A stretch of 12,000 nt of DNA from Chromera velia (Eukaryota > Sar > Chromeraceae): NCBI GenBank assembly GCA_018398765.1, contig JAHBMJ010003259.1, positions 1-12,000 on the forward strand, given 5' to 3'. Positions within the stretch are counted from its first letter, which is position 1. The number at the start of each line of letters is the position of its first letter. A model generated the notes under the pieces. That model searched no databases and had not been told where the DNA came from. It worked only from the letters and a program-made list of their open reading frames with translations. Position numbers and translations under genes: made by a program. Positions 1 through 9,576 of the stretch are shown in pieces.

Positions 1-20
1 CCCCCCCCCCCCCCCCCCCC
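1..20. other. Poly-C run at window start
   Basis: Twenty consecutive C residues open the window, followed directly by ordinary mixed sequence. No telomere-type repeat (such as CCCTAA or CCCTAAA) is present. A homopolymer of this kind at a sequence end is usually an assembly, tailing or low-quality artefact. A genuine C tract cannot be excluded from the sequence alone. Confidence 0.85.
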
Positions 21-655
21 GTTTCTATAGCTACCAAACCGGCACTGCCCGATTCACATTCTCATCACCCTCAGTACCATTCCATAAATCAATCCTCCTT
101 CCCACTGCAATTGATCAAAATTGAAACGCCAGAGTTACTTCCAGGGAAAGCGCAACCTCTCTGGTCCACATCTCAAGGGTTTGGTTTACTTATCGCTCTG
201 TTCACCCCTCCAGCTGATCAGATCGCAACTCCTCTCGATCGGATACTCTACCAGTAGTCCCACCTGCATGAGATCAGGATCGATCGAGCTAGGCATAGAG
301 GGAGGCATGAATGCAGGGGCTGAGGGGTGCATGTGTGCATGGGTGCGTGAGGGAGGGAGGAGATCGATCGATCGACTCGACAGGGAGGGACGAAGACGAA
401 GACGAAGCGGACTGCAGAATTAAGCCATGCAGTCGAACCGGCCGGCCATGCGCAAATTCACACACGCACGCTAGCTGTCAGTGGGTACAGGCAGATCCAG
501 AGCGAGACAGATACAGAGGCAGCAGGGGGGTACGAGAACCTTGCACACAAAGCCTGCATAGCAAACAAATTTAATCAGTCAGAGACACACCGTGGGCACA
601 AAAAGGGGCGGCGAGGTGAAAAAGTCACGCGTGTGTCCGTCGATTTTCCCTTTCA
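21..655. other. Intergenic region with simple repeats, no supported gene
   Basis: No convincing gene is visible here. The two plus-strand open frames (121-423 and 311-574) overlap in different frames and are built largely from low-complexity sequence. Short simple repeats include a GATC run at 362-374, three GACGAA copies at 389-407, and TGCATG- and GGGA-rich stretches at 300-360. This interval lies downstream of the minus-strand gene that ends at 656, so it may include that gene's 3' untranslated region. I saw no clear polyadenylation signal. Confidence 0.6.
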
Positions 656-2133
656 TTATCTCAGTGACATGCAGTTTTCACCAACCATCCAGAGAGTTCT
701 GTGTGTGTGATAATCAAACGCCGGCTTTTGCTCGATCAAAAGACCGGGTGGAAGCAGTTTAATTTCACTCATTGAGTGACATACAGATTGACTGACTGAA
801 TGACTGACTGACGCACGCACGCACGCACCCAATTTCGGAGACTCGCGTGTCGCCCAATTTTCCAGCACTGCCTCCACTTCCTCGAGAACAGCTACAACAG
901 ACAGGGGTTGCGTGTAGGTGAACAGACGCAGCCTTTCCTTCCCAAATTGGTTTCTCTGCCCAAACTCAGCATTGACCGCACAACGCTCGCTGTCCGCGTT
1001 CTTTCCGAAAATCGCCCTAGCGGCTGCTTCCACATCCTTCTCTTGTCCGGGCATCACCAGGGACACGAGCTTGAGGTGATGACAGAAAGAGGCAGCCTGG
1101 TCACCCGTGAGAAGGGGGCTGTCTACCCATCCGTAAGGGTTGCTCTCTCCCGTCTGTCGGCTCTCGAAGAGGAAATCCTTCAGGGACATTGCTCTGTACG
1201 GACCTGGCAAGTCTGCCTGAACCACCCGAAACACCGTTCTTGCCTCTTTGCCGAGGCCCTGGCGGTATTTGAGGAAAGTGACGCAGTGCGCGGGGAGCAC
1301 CTGTCCCCCCTCAGCCCCTGGATTGTCATGTCTGCTGGAAGAATAAATCCTATGCCCGGCAGTGCGGCTTCCATAAACAGGGCATTGACAGTGCCCTCCA
1401 CAGCTTCTGACTGAAAAAAACGATCAGTGAGCTCGTCAATCTCGCCGAGATGCACGTAGCCATCGCTCTCGAGCTTTCCCACCTCATATTTGAGTTCCTC
1501 AAGAATTGTCTGTTTGTCTGCCCGTGCGTCCTCTGCCGAGTTTGCGATCTGCTGCTCCGCAGTCTGAATCCAAAAGAGACACATTAAAAAGAAGGGAGAA
1601 CACTGGCGACGCAGAAACCCCCCCTGCCCGCTGCGGTCAGCGGCGTTCTTGAAGATCATGTGCAGAAGAAGAGCATTCCCGGTACAGCCGGCATTGTATC
1701 CAAATGACTCGTAAGTCCGCCATCCCTCGACATCAAATTGCTTCTGGTATTCAAAGCCTGGTTTACCGTCCTCGAAGCACTCTCTGAGTATCAGAGATTG
1801 CCCCTGGCTGTCCACTGGATTTATTCCTCTGACGAGCTCTGTCTCTGCAAATCGGTCAAGTGCCGTCTCGAACGCATCGAAGGAAGAGTCGACAGACTCC
1901 AATTCAGCCTCCGGCACACTCAATTTTCGGTCCGGCCCGTACACAAAGAGGGAGACGAATCCCGGCTCTTGCTTCCCCCCCTCCAGGACACGCCCCACTG
2001 AGCCAGACCATCGGGAGGGAGCCTGGAGACGGCAAAATTTTGGGACGCACAGCATGGCTTTGATTCTCTCAGTACGGCCACGCATGCAGAGGAGGAGCAA
2101 AAGCACAGCCCTGAAAAAATTATGCAATAGCAT
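656..2133 (-). CDS. Unrecognised protein with hydrophobic N-terminus, frame interrupted
   Basis: I do not recognise the family. Reading leftwards from ATG at 2133, one frame is open to about residue 273 (near 1315). The coding-like sequence then continues in a second frame to TAA at 656-658, so the total is about 450-490 residues depending on how the break is resolved. Residues 6-17 form a short hydrophobic stretch followed by basic residues, resembling a signal peptide or membrane anchor. Residues 66-150 are acidic and mixed. Residues 191-225 are rich in E, K, Q and A and could form a helix or short coiled coil. The second-frame part is protein-like to its VLENW segment near 860. After that it runs through a microsatellite (790-829), so the true C-terminus may differ. 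The start is uncertain: TTTTTTCAG ending at 2111 resembles a splice acceptor, which would make residues 1-7 intronic. A T/C-rich tract with ATTCAG ending at 1564 is a second possible acceptor, but no GT donor in a compatible phase was found. An old pseudogene is the main alternative. Confidence 0.55.
790..829. repeat. GACT / GCAC microsatellite
   Basis: Imperfect GACT tetranucleotide copies run directly into GCAC copies. On the minus strand this gives the S/V/C-rich stretch near the end of the 656-2133 reading frame. That stretch looks repeat-derived rather than conserved, so the gene's real end may lie upstream of it. Confidence 0.8.
1301..1389 (-). other. Candidate 89-nt intron or frameshift zone
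   Basis: The minus-strand reading frame must skip 2 nt modulo 3 (or gain one base) here to join the two coding-like halves. One solution is a GT-AG intron from 1389 to 1301, which is exactly 89 nt (2 modulo 3), ends in ACAG and restores the second frame. The other is a one-base loss in a G run, either GGGG at 1315-1318 or GGGGGG at 1305-1310. Between the candidate splice sites the upstream frame still reads as plausible protein, which slightly favours the indel. The sequence cannot separate a sequencing error, a disabling mutation and a true intron. Confidence 0.45.
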
Positions 2134-2204
2134 TCTAATAGAACACCAATCAATGCGATTGCGCTTTCAATAGAAAAAGACGGAAAGCGAATAAGCCAGA
2201 GGTT

Positions 2205-2222
2205 GGTCTCCCCTAGGAGACC
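2205..2222. repeat. Inverted repeat, 7-bp arms, 4-nt loop
   Basis: GGTCTCC at 2205-2211 pairs perfectly with GGAGACC at 2216-2222 across a CCTA loop. No U-tract follows on either strand, so a bacterial-style terminator is not indicated. A role in transcription or as a cruciform is possible but unsupported. Confidence 0.7.
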
Positions 2223-2429
2223 GCTGAAACAGACGGCCGGAAAAGGAGACTCTGCTCAATTCGACCTGGATGGACAGTCAGAGAGTTGGGATCAGACGGC
2301 TCTTCCCCTCCTTCGTTCTAAATTGGGTACAAGAGGACTGTGGCGGATCGCTGCACCGATCAACATCCGCCCGGGCCCCGAGGGCCGAGGTATACAGGCA
2401 TGCACGCACATAATATTAATAAATGCAGG

Positions 2430-2457
2430 ATGCCACTTCCACAGGCTCCAGTGGCAT
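2430..2457. repeat. Inverted repeat, 8-bp arms, 12-nt loop
   Basis: ATGCCACT at 2430-2437 is the exact reverse complement of AGTGGCAT at 2450-2457. With one bulge the arms extend to GG/CC on the outside. It lies about 45 bp before the first recognisable diverged 38-bp repeat units. Its function is unknown. Confidence 0.7.
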
Positions 2458-2501
2458 GCCGGGGCCAAGCAATAGACTAAATTAACCTTTTGTTAATCCT
2501 C

Positions 2502-2612
2502 AAGGCCGTCTTGCAAAAAGACTTTCTGGAGTCTGGATGATGAAAGTGGAAAGACTATCACACAAACAGATAGAAAGATACAAGTGCAGAGTTCGTCATT
2601 CAAGCAGGAAGC
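2502..2612 (+). repeat. Diverged outlying copies of the 38-bp repeat
   Basis: Roughly three degenerate units match the main array consensus. AGGCCGTC and TGCAAA-like words occur at 2503-2520, a unit of exactly 38 bp spans 2540-2577 (GATGAAAGTGGAAAG followed by AAACAGATAGAAA), and a worn unit spans 2578-2612. They lie about 930 bp from the start of the continuous array. This suggests an old arm of the array that was isolated by insertion or decay. Confidence 0.75.
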
Positions 2613-2863
2613 CCGCATTCCAAGCTGTAGTAAGAAGAATAGTGTGGGGATTGGTAAAAAAGAATTGGGCTATACCAAGTAAAATAGCAGGAGCAGTGAA
2701 AACAGGGTTACAGATGGCAGTGCTTAGAGCAGCATCAACATACATCAGGAAAGCAAAAGGGACCCAGGCAACAATGAAGATAGGGGCTATGTCATTAACT
2801 ACAGCGGGAGGCATGGCTGCTGTACAGGCTCTTAAGGAGGAGGGCGACCGTGACTGGGCGTGA
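2537..2863 (+). CDS. Small basic ORF with repeat-derived N-terminus, function unknown
   Basis: The frame opens with two consecutive ATG codons at 2537 and 2540 and ends at TGA 2861-2863, giving 108 residues. Residues 1-25 are encoded by the diverged 38-bp repeat and resemble what the main array would encode in one frame (MKVER, KQIER and HSSRK-like words). Residues 26-108 are unique: basic, with W39 and W45, and a lysine- and alanine-rich segment around residues 48-75 that could form an amphipathic helix. A short Gly/Ala segment and an acidic end (EEGDRDWA) follow. The codons are A-rich, unlike the minus-strand gene. I do not recognise a family. It could be a real small gene, a fragment of a mobile element lodged in the repeat, or chance. 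The opposite strand is also open over 2596-2814. Confidence 0.35.
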   Translation: MMKVERLSHKQIERYKCRVRHSSRKPAFQAVVRRIVWGLVKKNWAIPSKIAGAVKTGLQMAVLRAASTYIRKAKGTQATMKIGAMSLTTAGGMAAVQALKEEGDRDWA

Positions 2864-3539
2864 GTGATTAGTTAAGTGAAAAGACCAGTTAATTAAAAAC
2901 TGCATAGATCGACATGCATACAATGCAACACTAAAAATCTGTATAGTAAAAAAAAAAAAGAAAGATGAATTATAATTAAAGTGGAGAGAAGTTCAACGTT
3001 TGCATGTTCATCTTCATATAGGAGTTCTGGTTTATTCTTATACTATTCCATGACCATTCATAACTATTCAAAACAATTTAAGTTCTATCATTTTTTTTTT
3101 TAAGTTCTTTATCTTTGTCAAACGTATTCCAAATTTGGTAAATTACCCACAGTGGTACATAAGTTATAACTGAAATTATATAAGTTCATACATTTTTTTT
3201 TCTTTTGTTTCTATCTGTAATTTTATATGTCCAGCTGCAAATAGGACTTTTGAGAAGCGTAAGTCCTTTCGGTTTTCCTACTAAATTTCTCCCTAACAAG
3301 AACTTTACAGAAACGTAAACTCACAATATATTGCCATATGGTGAATATATTAAAAATTCTGCTAGAAATTTCTTATGAGGAAGTCTTTGTTGTTTTTTAT
3401 TCAAATGTTGTAAACTCTATCCTCCATCCTCCTCCCAATGATTCTGCTTTAAATTTCATATTTTAGGAATTAAGACAAAACCCTAGGCAAAAACATTCTC
3501 TGTAGACTAAGTCCAGGAAAAGCCAGCATCCAAGCATAT
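2864..3539. other. AT-rich spacer, no gene seen
   Basis: The composition shifts to strongly AT-rich, with an A12 run at 2948-2959 and T runs near 3092 and 3193. No supported ORF, RNA gene or terminal-repeat structure was found. Words recalling the 38-bp unit (AGAAAGATGA, then AAGTGGAGAG after a roughly 10-bp AT insertion) occur at 2959-2990. This suggests that part of the spacer is a badly decayed array or was inserted into one. Confidence 0.6.
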
Positions 3540-3850
3540 GAAAACAGAAAAAAAAACCAGAGAAATGAAGCTGGAACAGACGTCATACACGCAGACAGAC
3601 AAGAAAGATGAAGACTGAAAGGTCGTTGTGTGAGGAGACAACGAAGATGAAAGTGAAGCAGAATTTTTGCAAGCAGACGGGCTAGCAGATAGGATGAAAC
3701 TGGAGAGGCCCTTAACATACAGGCAGGAAAGATAGAAGCTAGCGGAAAAAAGTCATGTAAGCCGGCTAGAAAGACAAAAGTGGAGAGTCGTCATGTTTGA
3801 CAGCGCACAACAGAAGAAAGTAGAGACCCACCAAGCAAGCAAAAAAGAAA
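3540..3850 (+). repeat. Degenerate left edge of the 38-bp array
   Basis: Units here keep recognisable words (GAAGCTGGAACAGACGTC, GCAGACAGACAAGAAAG, CAAAAGTGGAGAGTCGTCATG) but carry many substitutions and small indels. Divergence falls going rightwards into the regular array. Worn edges beside a homogenised interior are typical of tandem repeats maintained by unequal exchange. Confidence 0.85.
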
Positions 3851-4480
3851 GATGGGAATATGAAAGTGGAGAGGCCGTTTTACAAACAGACAGAAAGATG
3901 GAAGTGGAGAGGCCGTCATACAAACAGACAGAAAGATAAAAGTGGAGAGGCCGTCATGCAAACAGACAGAAAGATAAAAGTGGAGAGGCCGTCGTGCAAG
4001 AAGACAGAACGATTAAAGTAGAGAGGCCGTCAATGACATGCAAATAAATAGAAAGATGAAAGTGGAGAGGCCATTGTGCAAACGGACAGAAAGATGGAAG
4101 TGGAGAGGCTGTCGTGCAAACAGGCAGAAAAATAAAAGTGGAGAGGCCGTCATGTAAACAGACAGAAAGAGGGAAGTGGAAAAGCCGTCATGCAAACAGA
4201 TAGAAAGAAGAAAGTGGAGAGGCGCCCATACAAATAGACAGAAAGATGGAAGTGGAGAGGCTGTCATGCAAACAGACAGAATGTCAAAAATAGAGGCGGA
4301 GAGGCCGTCATACAAACAGACAGAAAGAGGGAAGTGGAGAGGCGCCATGCAAACAGACAGAAAGATGGAAGTGGAGAGGCTGTCGTGCGAATAGACAGAA
4401 AGATGGAAGTGGAGAGGCTGTCGTGTAAACAGACAAAAAGATGGAAGTGGAGAGGCTATCGTGCAAACAGACAGAAAGAT
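3693..4480 (+). repeat. 788-bp duplication, left copy
   Basis: This interval matches 5448-6235 at a constant offset of 1755 bp with scattered substitutions, mostly transitions, and no net length change. Shared landmarks are CTTAACA at 3711 and 5466, a unit containing TGACAGCGCACAACAG, and the long marker unit with ATGTCAA at 4281 and 6036. The copies part at the units following 4480 and 6235. Confidence 0.85.
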
Positions 4481-5085
4481 AAAAGTGGAGAGGCCATCGT
4501 GCAAGAAGACAAAACAATTAAAGTGGAGAGGCCGTCATGCAAGCAGACAAAAAGATGGAAGTGGAGAGGCCGTCGTGCAAACAGATATAAAGAAGAAAGT
4601 GGAAAGGCCGTCATGCAAACAGACAGAAAGATGCAAGTGAAGAGGCCGTCACGCAAACAGACAGAAAGATGGAAGTGGAGAGGCCGCCATGCAAACAGAC
4701 AGAAAGATGAAAGTGGAGAGGCCGTCATACAAATAGACAGAAAGAGGGAAGTGGAGAGGCCGTTATGCAAACAGACAGAAAGAAGAAAGTGAAGAGGCCG
4801 CCATACAAATAGACAGAAAAATAAAAGTGGAGAGGCCGTCATGCACACAGACAGAAAGAAGGAAGTGGAGAGGCTATCGTGCAAACAGACAGAAAGATGA
4901 AAGTGGAGAGGCCGTCATACAAACAGACAGAAAGATGGAAGTGGAGAGGCTGTCATGCAAACAGACAGAAAGAAGAAAGTGGAGAGGCCACTATACAAGC
5001 AGACAGAAAGATGGAAGTGGAAAGGCCGTCGTGCAAACAGACACAAAGAAGAAAGTGGAGAGGCCGTCATGCAAACAGACAGAAA

Positions 5086-5447
5086 GATGAAAGTGGAGAG
5101 GCCCTTAACACATAGGCAGGAAAGATAGAAGCTAGCGGAAAAAAGTCATGCAAGCCGGCCAGAAAGACAAAAGTGGAGAGTCGTCATGTTTGACAGCGCA
5201 CAACAGAAGAAAGTAGAGACCCACCAAGCAAGCAAAAAAAAAAGATAGGAATATGAAAGTAAAGAGGCCGTTTTATAAACAGACAGAAAGATGGAAGTGG
5301 AGAGGCCATCATACAAACAGACAGAAAGATAAAAGTGGAGAGGCCGTCATGCAAACAGACAGAAAGATAAAAGTGGAGAGGCCGTTGTGCAAGAAGACAG
5401 AACGATTAAAGTAGAGAGGCCGTCAATGACATGCAAACAAATAGAAA
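5086..5447 (+). repeat. 362-bp composite block, middle copy
   Basis: This block starts in GATGAAAGTGG and continues with GAGGCCCTTAACA, GGCAGGAAAGATAGAAGC, GACAGCGCACAACAG and AGACCCACCAAGCAAGC. The same order occurs from 3693 and again, directly adjoining, from 5448. CTTAACA lies at 3711, 5104 and 5466 (offsets 1393 and 362). It therefore appears three times, twice in tandem. It is built from atypical diverged 38-bp units, which makes it a good landmark for the history of the array. Confidence 0.85.
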
Positions 5448-6235
5448 GATGAAACTGGAGAAGCCCTTAACACACAGGCAGGAAAGATAGAAGCTAGCGG
5501 AAAAAAGTCATGCAAGCCGGCTAGAAAGACAAAAGTGGAGAGTCGTCATGTTCGACAGCGCACAACAGAAGAAAGTAGAGACCCACCAAACAAGCAAAAA
5601 AGGAAGATGGGAATATGAAAGTGGAGAGGCCGTTTTACAAACAGACAGAAAGATGGAAGTGGAGAGGCCGTCATACAAACAGACAGAAAGATAAAAGTGG
5701 AGAGGCCGTCATGCAAACAGACAGAAAGATAAAAGTGGAGAGGCCGTCGTGCAAGAAGACAGAACGATGGAAGTGGAGAGGCCGTCAATGACATGCAAAC
5801 AAATAGAAAGATGAAAGTGGAGAGGCCATTGTGCAAATGGACAGAAAGATGGAAGTGGAGAGGCTGTCGTGCAAACAGGCAGAAAAATAAAAGTGGAGAG
5901 GCCGTCATGTAAACAGACAGAAAGAGGGAAATGGAGAGGCCGTCATGCAAACAGACAGAAAGAAGAAAGTGGAGAGGCCGCCATGCAAATAGACAGAAAG
6001 ATGGAAGTGGAGAGGCTATCATGCAAACAGACAGAATGTCAAAAATAGAGGTGGAGAGGCCGTCATACAAACAGACAGAAAGAGGGAAGTGGAGAGGCGC
6101 CATGCAAACAGACAGAAAGATGGAAGTGGAGAGGCTGTCGTGCAAATAGACAGAAAGATGGAAGTGGAGAGGCTGTCGTGTGAACAGACAAAAAGATGGA
6201 AGTGGAGAGGCTATCGTGCAAACAGACAGAAAGAT
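5448..6235 (+). repeat. 788-bp duplication, right copy
   Basis: This is the right partner of 3693-4480. Its first 362 bp form the third copy of the composite block and directly abut the second copy at 5086-5447. Beyond about 6211 the sequence switches to resemble 4874-5098 (offset 1337). The right side is thus a mosaic of at least two source segments. Confidence 0.85.
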
Positions 6236-6845
6236 GAAAGTGGAGAGGCCGTCATACAAACAGATAGAAAGATGGAAGTGGAGAGGCTGTCATGCAAACA
6301 GACAGAAAGAAGAAAGTGGAGAGGCCACTATGCAAGCAGACAGAAAGATGGAAGTGGAGAGGCCGTCGTGCAAACAGGCACAAAGAAGAAAGTGGAGAGG
6401 CCGTCATGCAAACAGACAGAAAGATGAAAGTGGAGAGGCCGTCATGCAAACAGACAGAAAGATAGAAGTGGAGAGGCCGCCATACAAACAGGCAGAAAGA
6501 TGAAAGTGGAGAGGCCGTCGTGCAAGAAGACAGAAAGATGGAAGTGGAGAGGCTGTCGTGCAAACAGATAGAAAGACTAAAGTGGAGAGGCTGTCGTGCA
6601 AACAGACAGAAAAATGAAAGTGAAGAGGCTGTCATGCACACAGACAGAAAGAGGGAAGTGGAGAGGCTGTCATGTAAACAGACAGAAAGAAGAAAGTGGA
6701 GAGGCCGCCATGCAAATAGACAGAAAGATAGAAGTGGAGAGGCCGTCATGCAAACAGACAGAATGTCAAAGATGGAGGCAGAGAGGCCGTCGTGCAAACA
6801 GATAGAAAGACCAAAGTGGAGAGGCGCCATGCAAACAGACAGAAA

Positions 6846-7035
6846 GATGGAAGTGGAGAGGCTGTCGTGCAAACAGACAGAAAGATGGAAGTGGAGAGGC
6901 TGTCGTGCAAACAGACAGAAAGATGGAAGTGGAGAGGCTGTCGTACAAACAGACAGAAAGATGGAAGTGGAGAGGCTGTCGTGCAAACAGACAGAAAGAT
7001 GGAAGTGGAGAGGCTGTCGTGCAAACAGACAGAAA
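6846..7035 (+). repeat. Run of five nearly identical monomers
   Basis: Five consecutive 38-bp units start at 6846, 6884, 6922, 6960 and 6998. All carry GATGGAAG and CTGTCGT, with one visible difference (GTACAAAC for GTGCAAAC near 6943). This is the most homogeneous stretch noticed and suggests recent local expansion. Confidence 0.85.
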
Positions 7036-8687
7036 GATAAAAGTGGAGAGGCCGTCGTGCAAGAAGACAGAACGATTAAAGTAGAGAGGCTATCATGCAA
7101 ACAAACAGAAAGATGAAAGTGGAGAGGCCGTCGTGCGAACAGACAGAAACATGGAAGTGGAAAGTCTGTCGTGCAAACAGGCAGAAAGATGGAAGTGGAG
7201 AGGCCGCCATGCAAACAGACAGAAAGAGGGAAGTGGAGAGGCCGTCATGCAAACAGACAGAAAGAAGAAAGTGGAGAGGCCACCATACAAATAGACAGAA
7301 AGATGGAAGTGGAGAGGCTGTCATGCAAACAGACAGAATGTCAAAGATGGAGGCGGAGAGGCCGTCGTGCAAACAGATAGAAAGACGAAAGTGGAGAGGC
7401 ACCATGCAAACAGACAGAAAGATGGAAGTGGAGAGACTGTCGTGCAAACAGATAGAAAGATGGAAGTAGAGAGGCTGTCGTGCAAACAGACAGAAAGATG
7501 AAAGTGGAGAGGCTGTCGTGCAAACAGACAGAAAGATAAAAGTGGAGAGGCCGTCATGCACACAGACAGAAAGATGAAAGTGGAGAGGCCGTCGTGCAAG
7601 AAGACAGAAAGATGGAAGTGGAGAGGCCGTCATACAAGCAGACAAAAAGATGGAAGTGGAGAGGCCATCGTGCAAACAGACATAAAGAAAAAAGTGGAGA
7701 GGCCATCATGCAAACAGACAGAAAGATGAAAGTGGAGAGGCCGTCGTGTAAGAAGACAGAAAGATGGAAGTGGAGAGGCTGTCGTGCAAACAGACAGAAA
7801 GATGGAAGTGGAGAGGCTGTCGTGCAAACAGACAGAAAAATAAAAGTGGAGAGGCCATCATGCACACAGACAGAAAGATGGAAGTGGAGAGGCTGTCATG
7901 CAAACAGACAGAAAGATGGAAGTGGAGAGGCTGTCATGCAAACAGACAGAAAGATGGAAGTGGAGAGGCTGTCATGTAAACAGACAGAATGTCAAAGATG
8001 GAGGCGGAGAGGCCGTCGTACAAACAGATAGAAAGACGAAAGTGGAGAGGCGCCATGCAAACAGACAGAAAGATGGAAGTGGAGAGGCTGTCGTGCAAAC
8101 AGAGAGAAAGATGGAAGTGGAGAGGCTGTCGTGCAAACAGACAGAAAGATGGAAGTGGAGAGGCTGTCATGTAAACAGACAGCAAGATAAAAGTGGAGAG
8201 GCCGTCATGCAAACAGACAGAAAGATAAAAGTGGAGAGGCCGTCATGCAAACAGACAGAAAGATGGAAGTGGAGAGCCTGTCGTGCAAACAGGCAGAAAG
8301 ATGAAAGTGGAGAGGCCATCATACAAATAGACAGAAAGAGGGAAGTGGAGAGGCCGTCATGCAAACAGACAGAAAGATAAAAGTGGAGAGGCCGCCATGC
8401 AAATAGACAGAAAGATGGAAGTGGAGAAGCCGTCATGCAAACAGACAGAATGTCAAAGATGGAGACGGAGAGGCCGTCGTGCAAACAGATAGAAAGACCA
8501 AAGTGGAGAGGCGCCATGTAAACAGACAGAAAGGTGGAAGTGGAGAGGCACCATGCAAACAGACAGAAAGATGGAAGTGGAGAAGCTGTCGTACAAACAG
8601 ACAGAAAGATGGAAGTGGAGAGGCTGTCGTGCAAACAGACAGAAAGATAAAAGTGGAGAGGCTGTCGTGCAAACAGACAGAAAGATA

Positions 8688-8925
8688 AAAGTGGAGAGGC
8701 CGTCGTGCAAGAAGACAGAACGATTACAGTAGAGAGGCCGTCATACAAACAGACAGAAAGATGAAAGTGGAGAGGCCGTCGTACAAACAGACAGAAAGAT
8801 GGAAGTGGAAAGTCTTTCGTACAAACAGGCAGAAAGATGAAAGTGGAGAGGCCGTCATGCAAACAGACAGAAAGAGGGAAATGGAGAGGCCGTCATGCAA
8901 ACAGACAGAAAGAAGAAAGTGGAGA
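8688..8925 (+). repeat. 238-bp exact duplication, left copy
   Basis: By eye this interval is identical to 9339-9576, at an offset of 651 bp. It includes rare variants such as CGATTACAGTAGAG and GGAAAGTCTTTCGTAC. Identity stops abruptly on both sides. The 651-bp offset equals one of the higher-order periods, which points to recent unequal exchange or conversion at the higher-order level. Confidence 0.85.
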
Positions 8926-9338
8926 AGCCGCCATGCAAATAGACAGAAAGATGGAAGTGGAGAGGCTGTCATACAAACAGACAGAATGTCAAAGATTGAG
9001 GCAGAGAGGCCGTCGTACAAACAGATAGAAAAACGAAAGAGGAGAGGCACGATGCAAACAGACAGAAAGATGGAAGTGGAAAGACTGTCATGCAAACAGA
9101 CAGAAAGACGAAAGTGGAGAGGCTGTTGTGCAAACAGACAGAAAGATGGAACTGGAGAGGCTGTCGTGCAAACAAACAGAAAGATAAAAGTGGAGAGGCC
9201 GTCATACAAACAGACAGAAAGATGGAAGTGGAAAGGCTGTCATGCAAACAGACAGAAAGAAGAAAGTAAAGAGGCTGCTATGCAAGCAGACAGAAAGATG
9301 GAAGTGGAGAGGCCGTCGTGCAAACAGACATAAAGAAG

Positions 9339-9576
9339 AAAGTGGAGAGGCCGTCGTGCAAGAAGACAGAACGATTACAGTAGAGAGGCCGTCATACAAA
9401 CAGACAGAAAGATGAAAGTGGAGAGGCCGTCGTACAAACAGACAGAAAGATGGAAGTGGAAAGTCTTTCGTACAAACAGGCAGAAAGATGAAAGTGGAGA
9501 GGCCGTCATGCAAACAGACAGAAAGAGGGAAATGGAGAGGCCGTCATGCAAACAGACAGAAAGAAGAAAGTGGAGA
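9339..9576 (+). repeat. 238-bp exact duplication, right copy
   Basis: This is the right partner of 8688-8925, with the same rare variants in the same order. After 9576 it continues with GGCCGTCATGCACAC units, whereas the left copy continues with AGCCGCCATGCAAATAG. Confidence 0.85.

Larger units (their letters stand above)
2134..2501. other. Non-coding spacer upstream of the minus-strand gene
   Basis: This stretch separates the start of the minus-strand gene from the first diverged repeat units. The plus-strand frame at 2203-2475 has no recognisable features. ATTGG on the minus strand (CCAAT on plus, about 2144-2148) lies just upstream of the presumed start and could be a promoter element, but it is a five-base match only. 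The interval also holds two inverted repeats, listed separately, and a GC-rich patch near 2370-2390. Confidence 0.5.

Noticed and set aside
1-20. Telomere
   Set aside because: It is a pure C homopolymer with no telomeric repeat unit.
121-574. Plus-strand ORFs at 121-423 and 311-574
   Set aside because: They are short, overlap in different frames, are rich in simple repeats, and the first lacks an ATG at its left end. No recognisable domain was seen.
908-1414. Plus-strand ORF opposite the minus-strand gene
   Set aside because: It is antisense to the more protein-like minus-strand frame, which continues coherently on both sides of it.
2596-2814. Minus-strand hydrophobic ORF
   Set aside because: It lies entirely opposite the 2537-2863 frame. 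Its hydrophobic character follows from the A-rich plus strand. With no supporting signal I treat it as a shadow, though neither strand is proven.
2613-2863. Retroviral-like similarity of the small ORF
   Set aside because: A few short words in the A-rich ORF recalled lentiviral proteins, but the matches are only a few residues long, not collinear, and lack any catalytic motif. I consider this chance.
3470-3718. Minus-strand hydrophobic ORF at the array edge
   Set aside because: It is composed mostly of the complement of diverged 38-bp units and so has the same origin as the other repeat ORFs.
5990-6000. ATGCAAAT octamer in some repeat units
   Set aside because: Some units contain the animal POU-factor octamer, but it is a single-base variant of the common ATGCAAAC in the repeat, and there is no reason to expect POU factors here.
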